Source of the DNA: Campylorhamphus procurvoides
Taxonomy: Eukaryota > Chordata > Aves > Passeriformes > Dendrocolaptidae
Assembly: GCA_013396655.1 (NCBI GenBank)
Contig: WBMV01008391.1
Coordinates: 682,001 to 746,000, forward strand
Direction of reading: 5' to 3'
DNA: 64,000 bases
Shown here: positions 1 through 11,996 of the stretch, piece by piece
How the letters are laid out: the number at the start of each line of letters is the position of its first letter
Numbering within the stretch: position 1 is the stretch's first letter
Program-made: the position numbers and the translations under genes
The notes under the pieces: generated by a model
Database searches by the model: none
Seen by the model: the letters and a program-made list of their open reading frames with translations, nothing else
Told to the model about the DNA's origin: nothing

Positions 1-394
1 ACCTCTGATGGTACTGGACCGCTCCCCCTGCCAGGCTGCCTGACCTGGAAGGGAACCCCTCTCCCATTTCTGGAAAATTACGTGAGTTGGTATAGAATAA
101 CCTCTGAGTTCTAGCCACAACCCCTCCTACTACTGCTACTGCAAAAACTAACCCTGTCCTGGCCAGAAACAGGACAGGTAGTAATTTATATTGTATTTTC
201 CATGTATAACTTGGGATCAGCAGAGGCAGGGGAGTAATATTTTTTAGTAAGGGATTAATTTAAATAAAAAACCATTTCCTTTTCTCATTACTTTTTTGGA
301 TTACAGTTATCAGTAACCCCAGGATTTTGCATGTCACTTTTCAGAAATCCTCCATTCAACAGTACTTCTCAAGAGGTCTTGTTTATTTTAGACA
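1..394. other. unique sequence, nothing recognised
   Basis: No repeat, RNA gene or protein-like frame is visible here. The stretch leads into a CR1 3' fragment. Confidence 0.5.
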
Positions 395-577
395 AGAAAA
401 GAGTAAAGGGTGATCAGGCTTTGGAACAAGCTCCCCAGAGAAGTGATGGAATCACCATCCCTGTAGATGTGGCACTTGCTGACATAGCTTAGTGACGAAC
501 ATGGCAGTGCTGGGTTAAAAGCTTGACTCAGTGATCTTTGAGGTCTTTTCCAACATAAACAATGTTATGATTCTATG
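395..577 (+). mobile_element. CR1 LINE, 3' UTR fragment
   Basis: A short, 5'-truncated CR1 tail. The text from about 408 (gctttggaacaagctccccag) through the segment reading aatcaccatccctg and the terminal gattctatg matches the conserved avian CR1 3' UTR, in the order expected for a + strand insertion. It carries no coding sequence. The 5' edge is blurred by divergence. Confidence 0.85.
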
Positions 578-583
578 TTGGGG

Positions 584-607
584 TTTTTTTTTGTTTTTTT
601 TTTTTTT
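584..607. repeat. poly-T run
   Basis: A T homopolymer interrupted once by G, directly after the CR1 3' terminus. CR1 elements normally lack poly-A tails, so this is probably an unrelated low-complexity tract. Confidence 0.8.
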
Positions 608-1179
608 AATTGCGGGCAAGATAAGACGTTTATTTTCCCCTTTAATTTCTAAATAATTTCTTATGCACCTGGTGTAAGCAGAAAAAAAATTATATTGCAC
701 ATGGTGAAATTCCAGTGGGTGTCAAATGGCAGGACTTCTGCTTATTGTAATGGATGATTTTTAATGGCTGCCAGGCTTTTGATCAATTTTTTTTCTTTTT
801 AATTTAAAAAAATCATCCCAATTCCCTGTCAGCAGAAGGATATGTAGGTGAGCATGTCCTGCAATTATCTGTAATGTTTTCTCCTACTGGCAGTGAAAAC
901 AGAGGCTGTGTTTCCTTATGCAAATGCACACACATATTTCCTCTCAGAATATAGAACAGTTAAGGACAGGACCAGAAGAAAAGCTGGGGTTTATAGTGTT
1001 TTGATGATCACTGTCTCTACCTCCCACCTTCTCTCCCCAGTGAGAGCAGCAATGGCACATACTGCTGTTATAGACAGATGTTTCACCCTGTGTTACATTG
1101 CTAGCTAGCCAAAAAGAAAGAATTTATGTCTACAGGCAGTCATTGTCAGGACCCAGAGTGCGTCCTTCTCCTAGGAGTG

Positions 1180-1560
1180 TCTTTGGCAACATTAGGGAGT
1201 TGAGTGGAGTTGAGTACAGTTCCTCCCAGACATGAACCATTGTGGGGCAGGGTACAAATGGTGACACAATGCTCCTCTTCTGTGGCAAGTGCTTCTAGAT
1301 GAAGTGATACAGCATGAGCAGGATCCAGCTGTGCAGAAGCTGTGCCTGCACTCAGCCACCTGCATCCTTGATGCCAACCCCAACATGCTGGCCTGGCTGC
1401 CCAAGGCCTGCCCCAAAACTGCAGGCTGGATGGGACATCATCAATCAGCACGTAACCTCAGTCTCTGTCTCTGGGCCTGATCTTGACCCAGACTTGCTGT
1501 GTCCCATACAGTTTATTGTTGGTGAGGTGGCCTGTGTGCCAAGGAGGCTGTCTTAGCTGT
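1180..1560. other. GC-rich patch with overlapping open frames
   Basis: This stretch is clearly richer in G+C than its surroundings and is open in several frames. The + frame at 1289-1480 looks protein-like, a second + frame runs to 1556, and a - frame covers 1146-1451. GC-rich DNA has few stop codons, so overlap of open frames is expected. It could be a decayed retrocopy, an old LTR or an exon relic. I recognise no family. Confidence 0.3.
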
Positions 1561-2442
1561 GCTACATGGTTGCAGTTCCCAAAAAGCCTCAGAAAAAAAG
1601 AGGCAGGGTCCTAGGAAAGAGTCACTTTAGTCAGTAGAGGGAAGGAACCCTTATGGGGCCAGCTGAAGAGTGGGAATATTGTCACTACTGAGTGGATCAT
1701 GTTTATCAGGTAGGTACCATCAAGGTGGTAAACAAAACCAAACACAGTCCCTCCTGCCTCTCCTTATTCAGTGTCAGGGACCAGCTGGGTGGCATGGAGC
1801 ACATTAAACAGCCAACAATAATACACCTGCTTCTTTAAGGTCCAACAGCTTTGATTGGTCTCCAGGAGTACGTGGTGACATTTGAAATGCTGGCATTCTG
1901 CAAGGAGTAGGAGAGAAACAGCATAGTTCTTAGGAGAAGGCTGGCAAGTATTGTGATGAAGCATCTCTCATGAGGCTATTTTCCTTCTGTCTTCCTTCCT
2001 CCTACCTTTGCCCTCTCAGCATGTCTGGCATTTGCAAGTTTGAGTTGAGCTGCTGGCTAATGGCTTGCAGAGCTTCCCTTAGAGGTAGAACATAAAGGGG
2101 TGGAAAAATGGGATTTTCAGAATTGTGTAGGTGGCTGTAGCAGGAGAATGCTACAGAGACATAGCAGGGGTAGAAATACCTCTGGAATTCAGTAAAAAAA
2201 AATTGTTTAACATTTAGTTTGGCTCTTGATTTAAAACATCATTTCCATTCTTCATTATGAACAACTCTGTTTAACCGTGAATTTCTATTTCTGTTGAAAG
2301 GTAGGTCAGGATATCTTCACACAGGCTATGATTGTTGCTGAATGCAGGTGTTGCAAGGATATATTTCTTCCGGTTGCATACAGACCCTTAAGAGTCTGAA
2401 TCATTTTAATCTGTCAAATGCAGTGGTCACAGGAGCTGCTCT

Positions 2443-2477
2443 TTCTGTGTTCACAGTGTTCTGTGTTCACAGAACAC
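2443..2477. repeat. 16-bp tandem repeat containing a 22-bp inverted repeat
   Basis: Two adjacent 16-bp units (2443-2458 and 2459-2474) match at 14 positions. Across the junction, 2456-2477 forms a perfect inverted repeat with 10-bp arms (gtgttctgtg / cacagaacac) and a 2-nt centre. This probably reflects a small local duplication. Confidence 0.8.
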
Positions 2478-3093
2478 AGCTCTGTGTTCAGCTGCCTCGC
2501 TCATTTTCTTACAGGGTTGGATAACACAGTTTTGAAGCAAGAGCTAACCTACCAGTTTTCATAGTATATTAAACAATCACCAATTTTGGATTTCTTTAAT
2601 AGTCATTCTGTAAATGAGCTGCTGATGAACTGAACATGAACAAACTGCTCAGGGTACAACACAATACAGCTGCTTTAAGATAAACTATCCATGTTCATGG
2701 CTGAGAGACTGGATCTGGGGATCTATTTCAGAGCTCCATATATGGCCTCAAAACTGCTCATGTCAGAATGATTCCAGTTTAGTGGAAGGGCTAGAGGGGA
2801 GAGGAATTTTCATAGTGCACACTGTGGGAGCTGCATTTTTAATTTTATTTTTGATATAACCTGTACTGTTTGCTTACATTCTCGAGTTACTGTTAAAACA
2901 GGATCTTTCCATTTTTCTTTTCTGTTCATAGTTGGCAGCTATGGGATCAAATATGCTAAATTTAGACAGTAGTAGAGTGATGGCTGGCTGTTGCCTCAGT
3001 CCACACCAAATACTTCCCCTGTTATTATTTTGATTTTCTGGCATATAAGATCTATGCTGTTAATTCTCACTCTGCTATCAAATAGTCAGTTGA

Positions 3094-4432
3094 GGAAGTT
3101 ACAGAATCACAGAACATGCTGTTAGAAGGAACCCACAAGGACTGTCAACTACAACACTTAACCCTGCACAGGACCATCCCCAAGAGTCACACCAGGTGCC
3201 TGAGAGTACTATCCAAATGCCTCTTGAACTCTGTCAGGCTTAGTGCTGTGACCACTTCCCTGTGGAGCCTCTTCCAGTGCCCAACCACACTCTGAGTGAA
3301 GAACCTTTACCTAGTATTCAACTTTAACCTCTCCTGACACAACTTCAGGCCATTTCCTTGGGTCCTGTCATGTCACCACAGAGAAGAGATCAGTGCCTGC
3401 TCCTCCTCTTTCCCTCACAAAGAAGTTGTAACTGCAATGAGGTCTTCCCTCGGTCTCCTCTTCTCCAGGCTGAACAGACCAAATGCCCTCAGCTGCTCCT
3501 CATGCTGCTTCCCCTCCAGGCCCTTCACCGTCTTTACTGCCTTTCTTTGGAAGCTCTCTGAGAGTTATATTGGAGTGCCCCAAACTGCACACAATATTCA
3601 AGGTGAGGCTGCCCCAGTGCAGAGAAGAGCAGGACAATCCCCTCCCTCGATTGGCTGGTGATGCTGTGCCTGATGCCTCCCAGGATATGGTTGGCCCTCC
3701 TGGCTGCCAGGGCACTGCTGACTCACCTTCAACTTGCCATCAGCCAGGACTCTCAGGTCCCTTTCCATGGCACTGCTTTCCAGCATCTCATTCCCCAGTC
3801 TGTACAAACCTTCAGGGCTGCCCAATGCCAGGTGCAGAATCTGGCATTTTCCCTTGTTGAACTTCCCTTGCTGGCTGGCGATTGCCCAGCTCTCTGATTT
3901 ATCAAGGTCTCTCTGCAGGGCCTCCCTGCCTTTGAGGGAGTCAACAGCTCCTCCCACTTTTGTGTCATCTGCAAACTTGCTCAGTATCCCTTCCAGTCCT
4001 GTGTCCAAGTCATTTATGAGGATGTTGAACAGCACAGGGTCCAAGAACGAGCCCTGTGGAACCCCACTAGTGACAGGTCACCAGTCTGATGTCACCCCAT
4101 TCACTGTTACTCTCTGTGCTTGATCTGTGAACCAATTGCTTACCCCCCACATGGTGTGTTTATCCAGCTGTGCTGGACATTTTGTCCAGAAGGATCCTGT
4201 GAGAGACAGTATCAAAAGCTCTACTGAAATCCATGAGTATTACATCAACTGTCTTCCCTTGATCATCTAAGTGGGTTACCTTGTCATAGAAGGAAATCAG
4301 GTTTGATAAGCATTACTTTCCTCTTATGAAGCTGTGGTGTCTGTGACTGAAGACAGCACTGTCTTTCAGCCATTTTTCAATACTTCCCAGAATAATCTTC
4401 TCCACAGCTTTACCAGACACTGAAGTTTTGAA
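3094..4432 (-). mobile_element. CR1 LINE with ORF2 reverse-transcriptase remnant
   Basis: One of the two longest CR1 copies, inserted on the - strand. The 3' end is at about 3100 (cagaatcacagaa on the + strand), followed leftward in element terms by 3' UTR and then ORF2. The frame at 3598-4044 translates into the C-terminal half of a CR1 reverse transcriptase. It includes the palm motif FADD at 3964-3975, then a [15 protein letters not shown] stretch and the CQILHL segment. Farther toward 4430 the RT is still recognisable at DNA level but broken by stops. The copy is 5'-truncated, as CR1s usually are, and carries point decay, so it cannot mobilise. The family encodes an endonuclease/RT used for target-primed reverse transcription. 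Confidence 0.95.
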
Positions 4433-7400
4433 AGATTTGTGTCAGATGTCCATCTTTTACAGCTGGTCACTTCTCTTTGTAAGCAAATTTGTTTTTCCTT
4501 TCCAGTGAAGAGTTATATTTATTATTCCTGCTTTATTCCTTAAAAAAATAGTATTCTTCCCCTGTTTCCAAACCCTTACATGCAATTTAGAAAAACAACC
4601 TGATTGTTTAGACTATAAAGTTTTTACAACTTATGTTGTAGCATATGCTGTGGGAAACAATGATCAAAATTAAGTAGCCTGCTGTCAGAAATGCTTGAGC
4701 CTGTTTAGCCTTCAAACCAATTGATGCCTTGAGTGCATGAATTTTCATCAGACACTTGCTCAAAAAGCAAATTGATCCATAGAAAACAGACTGAAAAACA
4801 TTGGCAATATTTTTTGCCTTATCAAAATATCTTGACAGAGGAATTCATGACAGATTAATAGTGCTTAAAAAAAAGACCACATATACAGTAGCATTGATTG
4901 ATCTGATGACAATCCAGTAACTCTGAGTTGTGAAGGATCTGCGGATCTGCACATTAGCAACAGTTTTTTATAGAGCAATAGTATTTGGGGGTTTTAAAAC
5001 AAAGATACCTGCATTGCTGAAACCACACCTCAAAAGAAAAGTTGAGTAAGACTATGTTTAAATCCTGTAGAACAACCTTCAAAAAAAAGGTGTGAGATAT
5101 AAGCATGTGATGGTCACACAGGCTCGTCTTTTAACCCTTTTCTTAAGGCCAACTTAAGTTACATGGAAATAGAGATATTTCAAGATTCTTGACCACTGGC
5201 TTATCACGTACCAGGAAGGTAGATGGGGCTTTCAAGAAAGACCTTCTCATTAAAATTCAGTCACCTGTCTTTCTGCTCTGACTAGGAAGGAAAAAAACAG
5301 ATAGTGCAATCCATATCCTGTTTTACCTGATATACATATATATACATATGTCTCTGTGCTGCATCTGAATTGATGAGCACTATACCTAGCCCTGTATCTC
5401 TGTTCCTCTTCCTGCTCTATTCCTTTCCTTAACAGAGATTTTGCTGCTATTGTTTGTTTTGGTGCCTGTACAGTCAATCAAAATAACTTAATAACATTGC
5501 AGTGCTGACCTGCAGAATTCCCTGATTCTTCCTTTAAACTCATTTCTTCCCAGTATTAACCTCAGCGATAGCTTATACACAGCATATCTTAGCTGATGTT
5601 CTATTTTTGTGCTAGGTTATAAGTATGCATCTGTGATAGGTCATAGTACTTTGGAAAGCACTATGTGGTCTTAAAATACTGTATGAATGTTAGGGCTAAC
5701 ATGAAATCCCATCTTGCTGTGTAAGAAGTACTGACTGTGTGATTAATTTTTTCTCTTGCTCACACAGGCTGCCTACAGCCTAAATGCCACCACAGCAGTC
5801 ATAATTCTTCCAACGCTATACTCAGAAATGACCGACCAGAGGAAGATCCCAGGCATATACTCTTATTACTTTAGCTTGTGCACAAATTAATTCTCTGTTC
5901 TATCTTCATTACTGCTACATAGAACACATCCATCCTGTCTCTGACTTCATGTCTTAATTAACTCCTGCACGACAGTGTAACCATCTTCAACCACTGCTAC
6001 CTTGTCTTTCTCTACTTCCCGTTGACTCCATGCAAAATGACAGTTCTTGTCCATATTCTGCACACACTTTCAACATTTCATATTTACTCAAAGGTTCTCA
6101 GAGGGCACAAGGGAACCCTATGTTGTTGATAACCATAGTCTGGCTGTTCTCTCACTGTCACTGTTGTCCTACCAAGCTTCTCTTGCACTTCTCTACCCAT
6201 GCATGCCACAGATACAATGAAAGTTTTACCATCCCAATGGAGTTTCTCACTTTTGTCACTACATGAGCACAGCCTTTGACTTGGTTTGAAGGTAATAACT
6301 CAGATTCATGCCCTTGTGTGTAAATGTCTGCAGCAGAGATGGCCACATGTGAGATAAGTGCCTCAGCTCCCATAGTAGATAGTGAACATTTGGCAACTCG
6401 TCCACTGAGCTGAGAAAACTTTTCATCTGAAGTAGGTACCTACACATGCTTATATTTATGATTTCCCAGGCTTTGTTGACTTTATTGATTCAGCAGAAGT
6501 AGGAATGAGTAGTCTTGCAGTCTGAATGGACAACTACATGGGTTTTAACTGGAGTGGAAAAATCACAAATAGTTTACTGTTTGCTGATTTGAGAGGTCCA
6601 CAGGCAGGATGGATGCTTATTTTATTTCACCTACTAGGTTCTAGGCTAACTGTGGACTAGCTAACAGTTGTGATATCCTGAACTAGGCCAACTGCTCTGA
6701 GCTCCAACATTTTATGTAACAATACTGATTTGATTTGTGAGGTCCTAAGTTCTGGCACATGCATTAAAGGAGGTGATTTGCACTTTGCTGAGGACCTGAA
6801 CTACAGCTTGAATTGTTTATAGCTCTGTGACAGCTCGAGGGACTCTGTTGATATTTGCCATCTGAGAAGCTTGCATTACATTTCCTATAAAGACTGTCTT
6901 TCCAAGCAGACATCCCTGACAGACATTGTTGATGTAGGGTTACAATTGTCTGGCTGACTCATAGTTAACAGATCTGCCAAACAGCATATTTTTAGTGCAA
7001 AATGCTTATACCCTCTAATCTAGAAATAGATTTTATTGTCTTTCAAGTTATTAATATCCCAAAAGAAGCCAAACCACTGGGAGAAATCTTCCTCTCTATG
7101 CGGAAATGAAAATGACGACCCTTAGGACTGCTATAAAACTGAAGGTTTTACTGGCCCCTGCTTAGGGTAGAATATAATATATTTTGGTGTTATCAAGACT
7201 AGGAAAATAGGATACACTTCAAAAGTGTTAACTAATGTTTGTTACTGCTCTTGTTTTTTTAAATACTCTTAGAGCCAATGTTAGGCAAGCACTATATTAA
7301 TAATGTTTAGGTAGTATTTAATGTCCTTAGTTTGGACAGGGCTTTAGAAAAAAGAATACTAACAAGCCTTTACATGAGCAGTAGAATATCTGAAATTTGT

Positions 7401-7732
7401 TTGCAATACATTCAGGTGTAGTAGTTGGCTTTGTGATTGTCTAATACTATCACCACTCAGAATTGACCTGTTTGGAGGGCTTGGGATCCTTGTGATAAGT
7501 GTAAGACACAGAGAGACATCCTATAGCTGGACCTTTTCCTCAAGAAACACATAGTACTTTTCTATGCAGTTGTCTGTACTCATGAAACTTGCAGAACTGT
7601 GAGATCTTTCCCACAGTGTCCGTTTTTGCTGAAGGTGGACAGAAATAGATAGTGTAGGCACACGGGCATGCACATACATTAAAAAAGGATGATGGTCTAA
7701 ACCTTGTTTATTCTGTAAAGCAGACTAAAATG
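4433..7732. other. unique AT-rich sequence
   Basis: Contains no recognised repeat or gene. A pyrimidine-rich acceptor-like site precedes about 5768, followed by a 40-codon open run to a stop at about 5889. This is too short to support an exon. A short TA/CA-rich patch lies near 5330-5350. Confidence 0.45.
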
Positions 7733-7870
7733 AACCATAGAATAATAGAGTTGTTTAGGTTGGAAAAGGCCTAAGATCATAGAATCTAACTATTAACCCA
7801 GCGCTGCCAAGTCCAACACTAAACCATGTCTCTTGGTGCCACATATTACCTGAAAACAAACTCCCCCAAG
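7733..7870 (-). mobile_element. CR1 LINE, 3' terminal fragment
   Basis: A short, diverged CR1 3' end in reverse orientation. catagaataatagagttgt, then ttggaaaaggcct and a tail including gcgctgccaagtccaacact match the CR1 3' UTR read on the - strand. Only the last 130 bp or so of the element remain. Confidence 0.75.
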
Positions 7871-8734
7871 CAGGCACTCCAAATACTGCTTTTGTATTGA
7901 ATGGTTCAACACACAAGAACTACTGCTCAGAAGGGGCTGACAGGATTCGCCCCTTATGACTTGGTGTTTTATCTTTAGTTATGTTTTACTACAAGCAATT
8001 ACAAGAAACAGAAAGGGGATGCAATACACAGAACTATCCCCTAATAAATGTCAGTCAGATCTCAGCTCATGAAGTAGGGGAACATAAAGAAGAAAAATGA
8101 GCCTTTTCACATGCCCAGAAGGATGGGTGAGTGAGCAGCCAGCTGCAGAGTAGCTAAAGTGGATAGTCCAAATATTTGCTGTATTTGTTGCAGAGATGCA
8201 TCTGAATGGGTTTTGAGATGAGGTGTTTCAGATTTTGTTCACATTTCTATCTGCTTTTCTCACAAGGGACAAAAGAGTTCTCAAGTCAAACAAAGTAACC
8301 AATGGTTGGCATAACTGTTCTTTTCCAAAATGAGCACAAATGTCTTCCAAGAAATCACTCTGTGCTCTGCTTCTATACAGTATGAGTGGAGCTGCAGGAT
8401 AAGATAGGCTTTGAATCTTATGAGGAGAAATACCGTACATCTTACAATTCCATGAAAGCAGTAGTCTTGCTTATAGCCAGGAAAGATCTATGAATCTTAT
8501 CCTGGTATTGATAATATGAAGTACACGAAAATGGTCAATGAGGGAATGACATGAATGTTTCCCCTCTCTGTTACAGGAGGATCCTGCTCACCTTGCTAGA
8601 AAACCAAAATCCCACTCACTCAACAAATCTTTACTTCTGATACTCACAGGGTAGGATGATCAGTGGAAAAGGGAAAGAAGCCTGCACATCAGAATGCAGT
8701 CACATTTCTGGTACTTTTAATTTCCAGGAGATGG
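7871..8734. other. unique sequence
   Basis: No gene or repeat is recognised. Open frames here are short and lack protein-like composition. Confidence 0.4.
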
Positions 8735-9202
8735 GAAAGAAGAGCAATGAAGTCCAAAGAAGGACAACTAAACTGGTAAATGGTTTGCAGCACAAGTCTT
8801 ATGAGGCACAGCTGAGGGATCTGGGGTTGTTTAGCATGGAGAAAAGGAGATTTATGGGAGACCTTATTGCTCTCTACAACAAATGAAGGATGTAGCAAGG
8901 AGGTCTCAGCATCTTTTCACAAATAAGAAGTTATGGGACAAGAAGAAATGGCCTCAACTTGTTCTGGGGAAAGTTTAAATTGTATGTTAGGAGTGATTCA
9001 TTCACCTAAAAGGGTGGTTAGCCACTGGAATCAGCTGCCCAGGGAAGTGTTAGAGTCACCATCCCTAGAAGCTTTTAAATGATGTGTAGATGTGGCACTG
9101 AGGGACGTGTTTTAGTGGTGGACTTTGTAGTGTTGGGTTTATGGTTGGACTTGATGAACATAAGGTTTTTTTTCCAGTCTAAATAATTCTATGAGTCTAT
9201 GA
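8735..9202 (+). mobile_element. CR1 LINE, ORF2 end plus 3' UTR
   Basis: This 5'-truncated CR1 holds the extreme C-terminus of ORF2 (frame at 8656-8886: [12 protein letters not shown], then [13 protein letters not shown], typical of the CR1 RT tail). The 3' UTR follows and ends in imperfect attctatgagtctatgaac. The subfamily resembles the 29.5 and 38.4 kb copies. No complete domain survives. Confidence 0.92.
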
Positions 9203-11684
9203 ACTGTAACTGGTGCTCCCACAGGCAGAGGAGGTTATTGAATCTAAGCCTTCTGGTGTCTGGAGAGAGTTACTCTAACAACTGGGAAATTGTACAGGAG
9301 CAGCACATGACTATTCTTATACAATGTGTTTTCGCAGATTAGATGTTTGTAAAAATGTTGGAGTAGAGTCTTATTTTGCTTACTGGTGCGCACCTTTCAT
9401 GGATTAGAATGAAAGAGATCCGAAACACTACACCCAGTGTGGGATTGAGCATGACACAGTTGCTGAACTGCCAGGGAAAGTTTTATGGAAGAACTTTAGT
9501 GAATTTTACTAGATAAAAGAATAATATCTGTGGTGTCAGAGAATCAGATGCTCGGATTAACACTTCTTAATTCCAGTGCAGCCCCAGTTAAGGCAGTGTT
9601 GTGAATAAAATCTCTTATGTTTGTTTTTTTTAATCCAAAATAGTCCTATATGCAATTACCTTATAAATGCCTACTTAAATTGGGAATTACAACCATGTTG
9701 TTGAACAAGATGAAAATTCTATTTCTAATAACTCATATATTCTGTCATCATCACACTGACACTCAACAGATGACAGAAGGTAATTTCTTATGAAGATAAC
9801 ACTGTGTTTTGCAGAATTCACACCTTCTTGTACAAAATTAAAGTCCCTCAAAAATTGTAAAATAATAAATGTTGCACTCATTCAGTTCTGGGTGAATACT
9901 TTAGTCTCAAATACAAAGCAGCCACCGTACAGTTTTCCAAAAATTGCATTATGAATTTGTTCTTTCTGAACTCAGTACCCATAATGTTCTGTGGCAGCCA
10001 TATATTTCTTTTGAGATCAGAAGCACTATTTCATATTGATGCATCAGATTTGGCCTCCAGAGCTCAAGGAGTTTCCTTAAGTTTTATGAATTCAATTAGG
10101 ATCATAATCCAGACAGAACTGGCTTTGGCAAAGCTTCCTCTGCTTTTTGTTCCTTATTTAGTAAATAGAACATGCAGAGTGTGGGGCCATTGCTATCATC
10201 TCTGAAATCTTTGGCTTTGGTGTACTAAGCTGGAAATGAGATATATAGATCAAACAAACTCAGGGAAAAGAAAAAAAAAAGAACAAGAGAGAATTGCTGC
10301 TTTTGGAAGCCAGCTAATAATTTTTTTTCAAGCCAAGAAACTGTCTGTTAATAGCAGCATTAAATATCTGTTGGCTCTTTGTGAAAAGCTTTACATGCTA
10401 TTTTGTTTTAAATACTTTAAGGCTTACATTATTTGTCTTCCTAGACAAGATAAGACTGAGCAAACAGGGAGATAATGTTGTATACACAAAGGGGATCTTT
10501 CGGTTAACTGAGGTGTCTTTTACATCAGAAAGGATATATATGGACTTGATGTCTGTAGTGCATGGCATAGAGCAACATAGTTCAGGAATAAGAACTCTTG
10601 CAGCTGTAGCCCTCAGTTCTGCAGGGGGTAAATTGGTCTGCAGTCAGTATTTCTACATGCACAGGTAGATGAACATGACTTAGATGTGCAGTCCTTGTAT
10701 CTGTCCTTTCATGAATCTAGCCCCTGGTCCTTGGTGGCCTCCCCAATTACCATGCACTTGCATACCTTTAAAAGTAGTGGTATGTAGCTCACTTATATAT
10801 TTGCATGTATATGTATGTGGAATTAGAAACTCTGGGTGTTATCTGTGTTAAATTTAGAGACCCCTACATTTTCCTCTATCATCCTGTTTAGGGAAGCATA
10901 CTGACACTGAGCTTGATTCTTAGTGAGCTCTTGAGAAGTAGTCTGCAACATCTAGGGATCTCCAAATGCAGGTTGAGGGTATAAAGCAGAGAGTAAATAA
11001 GGTCTGTTTCCCTACTAATAATCCAGTGAATAAAATGCACCATAGCAATTTCAAGTGTCCTGCTGTTTGATGGAATGTCAGAATGAATTTTGTTTAAAAA
11101 GACTAAAACCCCAATGATAGGTGAAGCCGTAAGTGTAGAGTGGTCTTTCAAATCATACACTTGCATATTCAATCCACAGAACATCTGCAAATGCCCAGTA
11201 AAAGTCTAGAAAGAATATTTAATTTAACTGATGCTTGTATAATATTACTGTGCATAGTAAAAAAAAATAAAAATATATGTCTGTAGGCAATTCTGACCTG
11301 CATGGGAAATTTTTCCCAAAAGTTGAAGAAACAGGGATTTGAAAGGATCATGTAATTTTACATGCAATTATGCTGGGAGCAAGCACATGCTAAAGGAATA
11401 GTGCAATGCTACAGGCTTCTGATGGCAATAAATTCAAAAATTCCTGTAACATGAGATGCAGTATTAGCCTCTTAGTAATGTTCTATTTTTGTGTCCTAGC
11501 AGTTACGTATGTCTATACAGAGCTGTCCTTAAAAAGTAGTTTTCAAATTATACAAAACAGAACTAAGCAGGTGACAATTCAAAGGTCTAATGACTAATTT
11601 ATATATTAGTTTGGCTAGCAGTTATAGCTGTGAGGCAAAACTGTGTCTAGTCATTTAGTAAGTCTTCTATGCCCTAACTTATCA
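9203..11684. other. unique AT-rich sequence
   Basis: No repeat family is recognised. The - frame at 10888-11190 is open for 100 codons but is rich in L, I and S, has no supporting splice sites, and fits chance expectation. Confidence 0.4.
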
Positions 11685-11996
11685 TAAAATCATAGAATCA
11701 TAGAGTGATTTTGATTGGAAGGGACCTTAAAGATCATCTAATTCCCACCCCTCTGCCGTACTTTCCACGAGATAAGGTTGCTCAAGGACCCATTCAACCT
11801 GGCCTGGAACACTTCCAGGAATAGGGAATCCGCAGCTTCTCTGGGCAACCTGTTTCAGTGCCTCACCATCCTCACAGTGAAACATTTTGTGCTAATATCT
11901 AACCTACATCTACCCTCTTTCAGACTTTACCCATTGCTCTGTCATTGCAAAAATCCCTCTCCAGTCTTCCTGTAGACCACCTTTAGGTACTTAAAT
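11685..11996 (-). mobile_element. CR1 LINE, 3' UTR fragment
   Basis: Reverse-orientation CR1 3' end. atcatagaatcatagagtg, ttggaagggaccttaaagat, ctcaaggacccattcaacct and cttctctgggcaacctg are all present in the order of the CR1 3' UTR read on the opposite strand. It is truncated just before the ORF2 tail. Confidence 0.92.

Larger units (their letters stand above)
578..3093. other. unique sequence between two CR1s
   Basis: Mostly AT-rich, unrecognised sequence. It includes a T-run at its left edge, a GC-richer patch at about 1180-1560 and a short tandem/inverted repeat at about 2443-2477, each listed separately. Open frames are short and overlap on both strands. Confidence 0.4.

Noticed and set aside
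3483..4123. 125- and 129-codon + frames
   Set aside because: Antisense to the - strand CR1 reverse transcriptase; not genes.
5768..5889. Acceptor-like tract followed by a 40-codon open run
   Set aside because: Short, two competing frames, no partner exon and no polyadenylation signal close by.
10888..11190. 100-codon - strand frame
   Set aside because: L/I/S-rich, no splice sites or family resemblance.
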